The position numbers were made by a program, and so were the translations under genes. The notes beneath the pieces were generated by a model. It did not search any database. It saw only the letters and a list, made by a program, of their open reading frames with translations, and had not been told where the DNA came from. Below are positions 51,617 through 62,426 of a DNA stretch of 64,000 nt, in pieces (position 1 is the first letter of the stretch; each line of letters starts with the position of its first letter). Source of the DNA: Catenaria anguillulae PL171 (Eukaryota > Blastocladiomycota > Blastocladiomycetes > Blastocladiales > Catenariaceae); assembly GCA_002102555.1 (NCBI GenBank), contig MCFL01000004.1:868001-932000 (forward strand), read 5' to 3'.

Positions 51617-54600
51617 ATGGAGCTCAGCGTATTGGCCCATGTCCCCATTACCCATGCAAATCCCATGGTACCACGCCCAACCACTTGCTGCAATCCATCG
51701 CCAACACAAGCCGGAGAGATGGCCGCCGTCCCACCTCCGCCGCCGCACTACAATGACCACGACCACCATCACCACCACCACCAGCACTCGCCCCACCTCG
51801 ACCCTGCTCGCCGCTTGGGCCTCGCGTGTACGGGTGGACCGGGCATGTCCGCTGGCGGGGGAAACGGTGGCGGTGCACTGCTGGCCACGCCTGCCTCCGA
51901 CGACGATGATCCCGGTGATTTAAGCGGTTTTCATAGGAGTAGCAGTCGCGGAATTGGCGCTGACACGAGCTTACGAATAGTCAACTCGCATCCCAAAGAA
52001 CACGATAAAGACGACGTCAAAGCCAAAGCCAACGCCAACGCCAACGCCAAAGGGAAACAACGCCCAGACGCTGCCGCCGCCGTCGCCTTCTTGTCGTCCA
52101 TTGCCTTTCATCATCCTCATCAGCCGCAGTCACCGCCGCACGTTTCGGCCGTCCCGCAGCCGTCCTCTTCCTCCGTCGCTCCTGCCCCTGCACCTCTCAC
52201 AACAGCAACAGTGGTGGTGGATCAACCACAATTTCCCAAGGACGCTTCACGTCATGAGCAAACACCACCATCCATTGGCGCTTCGCCGACTCTGGTCGTC
52301 TCGGTCACTCAAAGCGCCGCGGAGTCACTCTCCTTGTCTCGATCGCCAAGGGACCGTGCCGCTATCTCGTTCCTCTCGGCCATCGACTTTGGCAACCCTA
52401 CGGCAACACAAGCCATCGCTGCTACGGGCCCACCGGCCGCCTCGTTTGCATCCTCGGACCAATCTTCCACTCCCGCCACGGGCACCACGGGCACCTTGGA
52501 TCATGCCACGCCCATTCTCGTGCCCGCTGCACCCATCGACGTGACTCCCGTCCTCGCTTCTCCGCGCACATTCCGATCCGCTCTGGCCTCACCACGCCTA
52601 TCTGCTGCGGCCGCCGCTCGCTCGGTCCGCCGCAAGTTTCGCCTCGCCGTCAACCTCTCAACGGCATTTTCAAACCCATCGTCCTCTTCCAACCCATCTT
52701 CCAACCAACCTACACTTGCGCGCGGCGCTCCAGATCCAACATCATCGTTGGACCCACACCCGCTCTCCATCGACACTACCGCCGCCATTCTGGCCTCGCC
52801 CGCTTCGGCCCTCGGCCCCTCTCCACGCACGGGCGGTCGTGCACCTTCACTGCTCTCTGCATCCTACGCACACTCGTCGCCATACCCTCTACCACTCTCT
52901 GCCTCTGCGGCAGACCACCCGTCAGTTTACCCGTCGTCGACGGCGGCATTCCGCGGCGGCACATACCACCCGATGGGCCCGCGCAGGTCGGCCTACCTCG
53001 TGCGCCCCTCATCTCTGCCTGTGGTCTGGTCGTCGCTGTTTCCATTTGACCGGCGCACCGCCCTGCCACTCGCCCCCTCGGCAGCCACCGCCGCCGCCAT
53101 TGTCCCAGGCATGCACTCGACATGCGCCTCAGCGCCACTTGCCGGCGCAGGCGGCGACTCGCTCGCCAGCCTGGCTGCGCCCGTCCCGACGGCCGACGCG
53201 CCAACAAGCACGCCCGTCGTGGTGGGTATGGTGGCCGTGGTGGTGGCCGCGGCGCTCGACAAGGCAGGCAGGCGCACGTTGGGCGGGAGTGGCCGCCCCG
53301 CCGTGTCGTATGCGAGCATGCTGGCGCCCACGGGCGCCTTGTGCAGCGAGACCGAGCGGCGCGCTGCGGCCGCTTTGGTGGTGGATGCCCATGCGGGCCT
53401 TGCGGGCGTACCCACGGGTCAGAGTGTCACGGGCGGGGTGTTGGCCGCCGTCAGTGTCACTTCTGTCAACCAGGACGACGTGATGATGCCGCCGGCGGTG
53501 GGCGAATCATCCAGTGCCCTCGTGGCTGCCACGCACCACACCCCGCAAGCAGACGTGGTGTGTGACTTTATGCTAGCGCGCGCCGCTGCGTGCTTGGACA
53601 TGCTTGCCGGTACCGAGCGCGACTTTGCGTGCTCGCGCCGCGCCTCGGATGGGTCGGCCACGGCGGCGAGTTTGGACGCCGCGATGGAGGCATCGGTAGA
53701 CACGCGCGACCGCGCCAATGTGGTCCAGATGGTGCATGCCAGTTTGGTGGACGAGCTCGACCACCAGCAGCATTACCAGGCCGTGATGCCTGCAACGGGC
53801 GCAGCAACCATGGCCAATGGCCGTATGGGTGCGGGTGCCGATTCTGCTCCCGACACGAACGGCAACTCGAGCAATTCGGCGGCCGCAATTGCCACTGCCA
53901 AGCCGCCGCACGGTACGACGCTCTTGCAAGTCATGTACGACGCCGCACAGCTCGACGATCCCGCTCTCACCACGGGCAGGCACAAGACGGTCATTTCGTT
54001 GCCCGGCATGATGGGCTCCATCTTGCAGTACACGCGACCCAGCGACTTGAAGAAGGAGTTGAATGAAAAGTTTCGCCAGACACATCCAGAGGTCGACCCG
54101 AGCTTGACCTTGTCGCAGATTCGCAACTTGAAGCGCAGGTTGATTGATGTTGGAAATCACTTTGTACGTTTCGTTTCGTTTCATTTCTTTGGACGTTGGG
54201 CTTGCTCATTCAACATGTCGTCGTCGGACACAGAACTTGGAAGTGTCGAGTCTCGCAAAGGCATTTGTGTATTTTGAAAAACTCGTTCTCAAGGTCCGAC
54301 TTTTTCATTGTCCTTTCTTTTTGTGCGTAACCCGCGTTCTCACACCTTGAAAACAATCAAACAGCGCGCCGTCATCAAATCCAACCGCCGGCTCGTCGGC
54401 GCCATTTGCCTGCTGCTCGCCTGCAAAGTCAATGAGCCAAAGGAATCGCTCAACATTGGGCAACTGCTCGAGGCCATGGCAAAGGCCCTTGGCAAGGTCA
54501 GCGTAAAGGACATGCGTGACAATGAGTTTGCCGTGTTTGCCCAGCTCGAGTTCAACTTGTACTTGCCGCAGCACGAGTTTATGCCGCATTTTGAGCGCAT

Positions 54601-54714
54601 TTGTGCCATCAAAGGTATGTGCTCTCTGTCGCATCACACAAAATGAACGTGCGACTGACTTTGGATTTCGCGTGTCGTGTAGACATTACGAGTTTACAGG
54701 ATTACATTTCGTAA
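51617..54714 (+). CDS. CABLES-like protein with C-terminal cyclin box
   Basis: Exons 51617-54163, 54234-54293, 54365-54614 and 54683-54714 give 962 residues. Introns are 70, 71 and 68 bp (GTACGT, GTCCGA, GTATGT donors). The first ~770 residues are low-complexity (His run near 50, Ala/Ser/Thr/Pro-rich). The C-terminal ~190 residues match animal CABLES1/2: SLTLSQIRNLKRRLIDVGNH, NLEVSSLAKAFVYFEKLVLK, RRLVGAICLLLACKVNE, DNEFAVFAQLEFNLYLPQHE, FMPHFERICAIK. CABLES proteins bridge cyclin-dependent kinases and Abl-type kinases in animals (family knowledge); the fungal role is unknown. An alternative start is MAAVPPPPPHYN at 51719. The last exon adds only DITSLQDYIS. Confidence 0.8.
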
Positions 54715-57700
54715 TCCCGCCCAACGGTATTCCATTCTTGGGTCGTGTGCTTGAGATCCTGTTGTGTCAAGTTGATCCATTCGTTCATTTCACTCCCGCC
54801 GTTTGTTGATGTTTGTTGTATACACGAATTTCCTCTTTGTTGTGCCTGGAAAAGATCACAGGAAATTTGTGGGACAAGCTCAACCGACTGGTACGTTTCG
54901 GTTTGATGAGGTGCTTTGAGATGCGTAAACGGTCCGCTGGTTACCCAGCAGAGAGAGCGACCATGTATGCCAAGGAAGGGTTGAGATGTCCATGTAGATC
55001 GTGGATTGTGGCTTGCGGTCGCAAGCGCATGCTGCCGCTATGGTCGCTGTGTTGATCTTCTTTCTGATATGTACGCCCGTAGGTGGGGTGGGCGGGGTGG
55101 GTGGGGTGCGCCGGCCCTTTATCCATTCCAAATGAATTAGGGCTTCTTCTGAGGCAGTGTGTCAGGTACGTTTCAGATCTGCTTCAAGCCACTCAAGCCA
55201 ACGCGCTCCTTGCGGCCCGTCGATCCAACACGTTCACCACACGGCGATCTCTTCCGCGTCGCTTCCGTCTTCCGTCTGCTCCACTCGTCTCTCTTTCTCC
55301 TAAATGCGTTCCATCCTTCATCCTTCACTCCCAGACTCTGCACTCGGCTCCTCAGTGGTCTCTTCCTTCTCTTCTTTTCCAGCACCTCTAATGCATGCAC
55401 AATGTAAAACCACTCAACCTTTCAAATCAAACCATGAATGACCGCCAATCACACACTGCCGATTGCGCCACCTCTCATTGCATGCCCTTGCCCGCCGCGT
55501 CTTTACTGAGCACAGCGCCAGCAACAATTGAATGGATCCTCCACTCCTCCATGATTACCAACGTCGTCCTCCAATGTGACTTACTCCCCACCAACTTGAC
55601 CCACCCACAACGTACAACGCGGACACTCCATCGCCCACCAGGGCATCCCACCCTTTACGCGCGGGCCAACTTCTTCATTGCCGCCGCCATCCGCAGCAGC
55701 TCGAAATCCTCAATTTGCGGACCGCAGTAACTTCTCACACGACGCGTTAACCTGTAAACCACGCTCACTCTCACACAACCGGCAAACCGTGCTCACGAAT
55801 CAGTGGCCTCACGGCGGCAGATCCATTGCTTCACCACCTCGGAACCCTATCCGCTTCTGTCTTTACTGTGACATTCTTCCTATCGCCAATTGCAATGGTT
55901 GATTGTTCCAAATGCCAGCATCTTGCCACGTTGTCAATGCCGCACTGACTGCCAATGATTTACTCTCCTCGCTGTTTCTCTTTCATTCGCACGCAATCCG
56001 CCGATATGCCTTCAACGTGTGTCAAACCGCCAACTTCTTTCCTTGGTTGTCGATTGACGGCCCTCAACCTGCACTCTGCAGTGTTCGTCACACTGTCAAT
56101 CCCCAGCACCCTGTCACCCACAACCAGTGCCCGGACCCTCGATGAACGATGCTTTCCCGTTGCCGCTGAATGACCTCTTCGCACTTCTCTATTGGATGCT
56201 TCACCAGCCGCATCGCATGCTATCCCAGCACTGCATGGCCTTCGCACCCGCCGCGCTTCGTTCCACAAGAATCAACTGGCAAACGACGCCCGCAACTCAT
56301 TGACCTCGTGACAGCACCTTGATCCATAGTTTCACCGCCTCGGACCTGTTGTCCACTTCTGTTTACCGCATCCATTCTTCTCATGGCTGAGCAACGGTTC
56401 ATTGTTCCATCGTCCGCATTCTGTCATGCCGTCAATGCCGCCCTCACCACTACCGATATTCTCTGCTTGCTGGTTCTATTTCATTTGCACACAACTCCCC
56501 GATTTAGCCTCAATGAGTGCCGCCCCACCGAGTTCTTCTCTCCGTTGTGGATTGGCTGCGCACAACCTCAATTCTGCAGTGTGCGTCGCATTCTCAATCC
56601 CCAGCACCATTTCGGCCACAACCAGTCTTCCCCACCCACGATTACAACGTGCATGCCCTACCTTTGAACGTTCCCTCATTGCACGTCGCTTTGGATGCTT
56701 CACCGGCACTCCATCTGCCCATCGCCCACGGCCTCATCACACGTACATGGCGTCTTTCTTTCTCCAGCCGCACCACATGTCATCCAACCACAGCTCGTTC
56801 TTCCCGTCTGCCGCATTTCATTCTGCGTCACCGTATATGCCCATCATTTGCTATCTACGGCGACAACGACTCATGACCTTGGCGGCCCATAGCCACTCCA
56901 CGTCGTTGCCTGCGTGCTGTTCCTCAAGCATACGCCCATCTCCCTTTCCTCGCCACCACAAGAACATACGATCACTGGCAGCAGCAGCTCGATCAATCCC
57001 AATGGCACTCTTCTCGGGCACCTGCCTCGAATGACGCTCGACCCGCAACCACCAATGACATCTCCTGCAGCAACATGTCACCCAGCAAGTGTTTTCCAGC
57101 TTGCGGATGCGTATCCCATTGCTGATTGCTTCCATGTCTCGGTTCATCTTCATCTCATGATGTGTCCAGTGCCGTTGCTACATTTCCGTCAATGCAATCA
57201 TGCAACTCACAATTCCGCTCACTGAATTCCTCGCTCTCCTCCAACCACGGCATTCAAGACAGTCCATCGTGTTGCTGACCCCGCCCTTTCACAAATGGCA
57301 GCCTTGCTCATAATCACACATGTTGGAGACGCCGATTCCACTTTCTCAGCTTCCCTCACTGTCTATCGCAACCGACTCACATATGATTGTCTTCTGCCGG
57401 CTCTAATCCTGTGACTCTCGCTCTCGGGCCACATGCAACATCATGCTCACCGTCGCCTCCTGGAGGTACACGGCAGCGCATTTACCGCCAAGTCTTGCAC
57501 TCGCTTTGATACATCCCGATGTTTGCCTCTGTCCTGTTCCATCACAAACAGCTCGGACAAATCAAGTTCATGGTGATGGCTCATTGGTCTGGTGTTGCAT
57601 GCTGTGCCTGGGCTGATGTGATATGGAAGTGCACTATGTCCGCTCTCAACTGGTTCTGCTCCTCATTGCTTCTCATATTTTCCGTGCATTTCATGACAGC

Positions 57701-59609
57701 CAGCTCCCACCTTTTGCTCTTTCCCCACCATTAGCCTCGCCCTATCTCAAGCCGTTTTCTTGGATACATTCAACATTGTTTCTCTATGTCTTTGTTCACA
57801 TCCTCAAATGCAGTTGTGCTTTGTCGGACTGCTCAATACATGACCGTTGCTCTGTGGCAGATGCGTCAAGCACCAGCCTAGCACACAAGCAACACAGTCG
57901 CGAACATCATGGGCTCACGATCTGGCAGGAACCGCCCACGGGGCATCATCACCACCCAAACCTGGGACAGGGGAAGCTCGAGGCGGCTCGAAGAGCTGCT
58001 GATGGTGGTCAACGGTCCTGGTTGAATGTTCTCAGTTCAAGCATACATCTCATCCGCCTTCATACAACCTCTGGGCTCGACTTTGGCGCAACCGATCCGC
58101 TCTAAGCTCAGCGCTCCCTCTGACGACAAATGGTTCAGATCTTCAAATGACGACGCCTTTTTCTCACGTTCAGAAAGTGTGCCAGGGGCTGATGGCTCCC
58201 TCGACGTTTCGCTTCATTCCATTGCCTGATGCCCACACAACGAGCTTCAGCGCCAAGGCGAGGATGATGGCAGTCATGACGCCATCAAGCGTGCCCGGTA
58301 CAGTTGGAAGACCCCACCGACCAAGAATCCCCCACAACTGTTACCTCGAACAACTAATCGATACACCGATACACCCTGTGACTTCCCGTCTTCAATATCC
58401 AAGGTGTACTTTGCTCATCAATGTAATGCCTCAAGTTGTTCTGTTTGAAAGCTCCCTTCGACGCCCGGCCACGCAGTGGCCGGCATGAAAGCTTGTTTTC
58501 ATTCGAGTGAGACCTTGGGAACCAATCAATGAATCGAATTGCAAAGCTTGTGCGATCGCGTGCAGTCATGGTAACAGATCACGTGTGTCTCACTCGGTCA
58601 CCAGATCCTCATGCCGATCCGTCCCAGAGACGGAGTCCCGCAGCCATCACCGAAGAGCAACTCGAGTGAAGGAACACCCATAAAATCCGTCGCGGATCTA
58701 CTCTTTCTGAGGGAAGGTTCCTCAAGCAGCCACGAGTTTAGCTCATTCCGAACTCGCTTTTCGCCTTTTACTAAGAGCTACCGTGAGATAAACTCGCTTA
58801 GTGGCTTACACGAATTTTTGAAAAATCCAACACATTGGCTAGTTCCACTGCTGTTTTATCCCCCGTACCTGAGGAATGACACGTTTCCCAACGATGCTTT
58901 GCTGTGATGATTGGCTTTTCACAGACCTGTTCTGTAATGTATGCATGCAAGAAACATGACATGCGCATGTGGATATGTAGCCGCCTCTTTCTGAGATATT
59001 GCATTGATCAGTCTTCGTGTACAACGTACCACAAGACGATTGCTAGATTATGGTTTCGCACTCCCAAGTTTGAGCCGGCGGTGGTCTGATTCGCAACCTG
59101 CCGCTGGTATAGGACGGGAGAAGACTTCTCATCTCAACCATGTAGACGGACTCATCTTCGTCGACACTCTTGCTCGCTTAATAACCGAACAGCACGCATT
59201 GAGCACTGCCTCTCTCTCCTTTTCGTTTACTTATAACGGCCAACGTCTTGCAATGGATTCCATTCACATGTGTATGTACCTACTGCCCTCGCACTTGTCA
59301 TCTCGTCCGACTGCCCCGACGTTCCGCCACCGAGCGGCGCAAGATCACACCTGCCAGTATCGGCCGTTCGTCCGACCGCGTGCAACTGGACCGAGTGTTT
59401 CGGTCTCACGTCAATCTCCAAACCGACGTCGTTCATTCTTGCAGGGCCCTGGTTCTTGCCGCCTGCTGTCCTTGCGGTCACGGAATCGACCTACCTGCGG
59501 CCTCTGACAAGGACCGATTGTGCACCTACTCGCAAACAGCATTGAGTCACTGAGCCGGGCGCAATCTGGGCCCAGCGTCAGTGCATGCTGCACAAGCGTC
59601 GTTTTCCAG
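54715..59609. other. Large gene-poor region
   Basis: 4.9 kb without a gene I can support. The plus strand is markedly pyrimidine-rich and closer to 50% GC than the rest. Open frames are all under about 210 codons, lack recognisable motifs and do not join across good splice sites. It contains a diverged ~500-bp tandem duplication (55820-56815). It could be an eroded repeat block, a long non-coding transcript or UTR-like sequence. Confidence 0.45.
55820..56815 (+). repeat. Diverged tandem duplication of about 500 bp
   Basis: Two units start at 55820 and 56321 (GATCCATTGCTTCACCACCTCGG versus a close variant). They stay alignable through the GTCAATGCCGC block (55933 / 56431), the TCAATCCCCAGCACC block (56096 / 56592) and the GGATGCTTCACC block (56191 / 56694). 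Identity looks near 65-75% by eye. In one frame the units translate to related peptides, but no start, signal or domain supports a protein. Confidence 0.6.
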
Positions 59610-60709
59610 ATGCCTTCTGCTCGCGTCATTGATTCAATCATGGATGCTGCCGCTCTTCCGATCATGACCCTCACCAGCCAGCTCCAAGCGGCCATGACGC
59701 AGGATGAACAGCTGGAGTCATCCCGAATCGACCTGTTCTCGGATCTGCGCCCGCTCGTCATGCCCAATGACGCGGAAATTGTCGACATGAGACAAGACTT
59801 GAGCCAACCCATGCAAGATATTGACCGCACACTCATGTCCCTTCTTGCTCGATCTGCCTCGCCCGACGACTTTCGCGCCACTTTCCTTCATCACCGCATT
59901 GCTGTTGTCCTCTCTTCCATTGTACGTCGTCACTTGCCTTTTATTTTGACCAAGTTGGTGCATGAATTGCAGCTGACTGGCCTCATCGCGTTTTTCAGAG
60001 CACCAACTTCTTGCAACAGATGCTGGCCGTGCTTGCTGACTGTTCCCGGCTTGAACTGGTTCAGCTCAAGCGGATCGGTCGCAAGGTTGCCGCCGTGTAC
60101 ACGGTCATGGAACGAGACGCAGTGACTTGTTTTGGTCATGTGGACGCGGCAGTTGCGTTGCCAGATTTTCGCGTTGCCGCTTGGTTGCATGAGTTGTTTG
60201 ACGCGACTCGTGCAGCCGTGCGGGCTGCTGCTGGATCTGGCGTTCCACTTTTGCGTGCCGCGAGATACTCGCTCCCAGCCACTTCGACGCCATCATTGAC
60301 ATCATCATCGCCGTCTTTGCCACACCCTGGCCTCGACAACTCGTTTGCGTCGCCTACGACGCAGCAGGACATCACCCACCATGCCGACACGATCCCTTTC
60401 CCGCCTGGGACGTACGACCCTTCTGCTCCTCGGGGCGCCCATCTCTTCATCCCGACGTCCTTGTTCCCCATCCCTTCCCGAACTCGATCCGCCACTCCCG
60501 AGTCTCTCATTCCCTCTTCATCATCTTTCGACGCCACCCAGCACCATGACCACGACTCGCAGTCTCCTATTTCCCTCGGCCGAGTCGCTCCAAGCGCCGA
60601 GGATTTGCCATCATCCCAGTCCGACGGGGGCACCGGCTGCCATCAAACGGAAGTAGGACGTGACCGCATGGGCTGTGGGCTGCCACTGCATATCAACCTT
60701 GTTGACTGA
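59610..60709 (+). CDS. Hypothetical two-exon protein, 340 residues
   Basis: Exons 59610-59921 and 59999-60709 join in phase 0 across a 77-bp intron (GTACGT...TTCAG). The N-terminal ~190 residues look globular and helical: LTSQLQAAMTQDEQLESSRI, DFRATFLHHRIAVVLSSI-STNFLQ, LAVLADCSRLELVQLKRIGR, VAAWLHELFDATRAAVRAAA. The C-terminal 150 residues are Ser/Pro/Thr-rich. No family is recognised. The ATG MPSARVIDSIMDAAA is preceded by CCAG, so an additional upstream exon is possible. The clean intron and continued codon pattern support a real gene. Confidence 0.55.
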
Positions 60710-61087
60710 TGTTGTGACGCAATTCAAGCGTTCCGTATTCAGCGGACCAGGTGCAGGCTCGCGGTGACTGTGATAGAGGATATCCGAAAGGGATGATACT
60801 CACGAGCAGTCCCATTTTCGTTTCAACATAAATAAATATGCGCACCCATTTCACAGCTTTCTTAGGCTCGGAAACTGGCCGACATCAGCAGTACATAGCA
60901 CCTGACCGCGCGCGTCGGCGGCCAGTGTCATCCTGCCAACAGGCCAGCACGAGTGCCACTCATTGAGGGAAAACAATCGGGACCAATGACACTCGATCAC
61001 TCGATACACGATGATTACGAATTACGACTGTTGATGGTTGTTGGGAGGCACTCCATGCACTCTCCATGCACGCCAGCTTGACACACA
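60710..61087. other. Intergenic between tandem plus-strand genes
   Basis: 378 bp with AATAAATA near 60830, a likely poly(A) signal for the upstream gene. No gene seen. Confidence 0.5.
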
Positions 61088-62294
61088 ATGCAACACGGAC
61101 GCTCAAAGGCCGACTTTCTCGCCGCCACAGCCCTTCAACCTGAAGCTGTGCGCCGCGCAAAGTACCTCGTCGAGCAAAACAAGATTGCCCAGTACCGCGC
61201 CAAGGTTACCGAATGCCTCGGGCTGGTACGCTCGCCCGCTGCCGTCCGCTCAACAGTCCTGTGAAATCGAGACCCGGCTGATGCCGTCAGTTCCTCTCCA
61301 TTCCAGAAAGCAGGAAATGATTTCTCGGACGCCGCTCTGTCGCTCACAGCCTCTGTGCTTGCCGACAATCCCGAGTTTTACACCATCTGGAACTACCGCC
61401 GGACCATCTTTGAGGCCCGGATACGCGACCAAGGCCATGGCCCCAAGGCCGTGATTGAGCTGCTCATGTCCGACATCAAGTGGCTGCTCGTGTCGATCCT
61501 GCCGCTCAACCCGAAATCGTATTGGATCTGGAACCACCGACGGTGGTGCTTGGAGGTGTTGACCAAGCTCTTGTTGGCGTCGACGGCCACCGAGCCAGAG
61601 GTAACGGCAGCGGCGACAGAAAAGGTCAAACAGGTGTGGAAGGGCGAATTGGCATTGGTCAACAAGTTCTTGGACATGGACGCACGCAACTGTACGCTCG
61701 GCTTGTTCTTGCCTCAGCAAATCATTTTTTGCGGCGCAGCCACTCACCTCACAACCTTGCCTGAGATCAGTCCACGCCTGGGGTTACCGCCAATACACCA
61801 CGTCCCAGCTGCACACCCTCCAAACGCCGGCCTCGTCGGCCGCACTCACCACGGCCGAATTCGACTACACCACAGCCAAAATCTCGTCGTCGCTCGGCAA
61901 CTACTCTGCCTGGCACGCCCGCTCGACACTGCTCCCGGCGTACCTCGCGGCCACCAACCAATCGCTCGAGTCACTGCTCGACGCCGAGCTCGATTTGCTG
62001 CACAATGCCATGTTCACCGAACCCGATGGTCAGAGCCACTGGCTGTACCACAAGTGGCTCGTCACGTGGGCTACGCAGGTGGTGGCCAAGGAAAAAGTCG
62101 AGGAAAAGGTCAGGGAGGAGATCGAGTTGTTACAAGAACTGAGAGCCGAGGAGCCTGGGTGCAAGTGGGTCATTGGCGCACTGGCCTTCTTGTATGGGGT
62201 GATCGAGGACAAGGCCAAGGTGGCCGAGTGTGTGGTTAGGTTGCAGGAGATGGATCCAGATCGCAGTGGGTATTATGCGACGTTACAAAAGTAG
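61088..62294 (+). CDS. BET4: Rab geranylgeranyltransferase (GGTase-II) alpha subunit
   Basis: Alpha subunit of the enzyme that adds geranylgeranyl groups to the C-terminal cysteines of Rab GTPases, pairing with a beta subunit and Rab escort protein. Exons 61088-61225, 61307-61691 and 61771-62294 give 348 residues; introns are 81 and 79 bp (GTACGC donors). The start MQHGRSKADFL resembles the family MHGRxK start. Prenyltransferase-alpha repeats are visible: NPEFYTIWNYRRTIFE, NPKSYWIWNHRRWCLE, then ARN-FHAWGYRQY formed across intron 2, NYSAWHARSTLLP, and SHWLYHKWLV. The HGRxK start, the NPKSYWxWxHR motif and the short length favour GGTase-II over farnesyltransferase alpha. The vertebrate LRR extension is absent, as in fungi. 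Confidence 0.88.
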
Positions 62295-62426
62295 ATGATA
62301 CAAATGAAATGGGGTAACAGAAGTGTATACACAAGTGTGGCGGGCTATTTGCACGTAAACAATACTGGATCCTAGCAGCGTATCCAAGAGAATCAACAGG
62401 GAGGGAAAATGTACACAACAAGGTCA

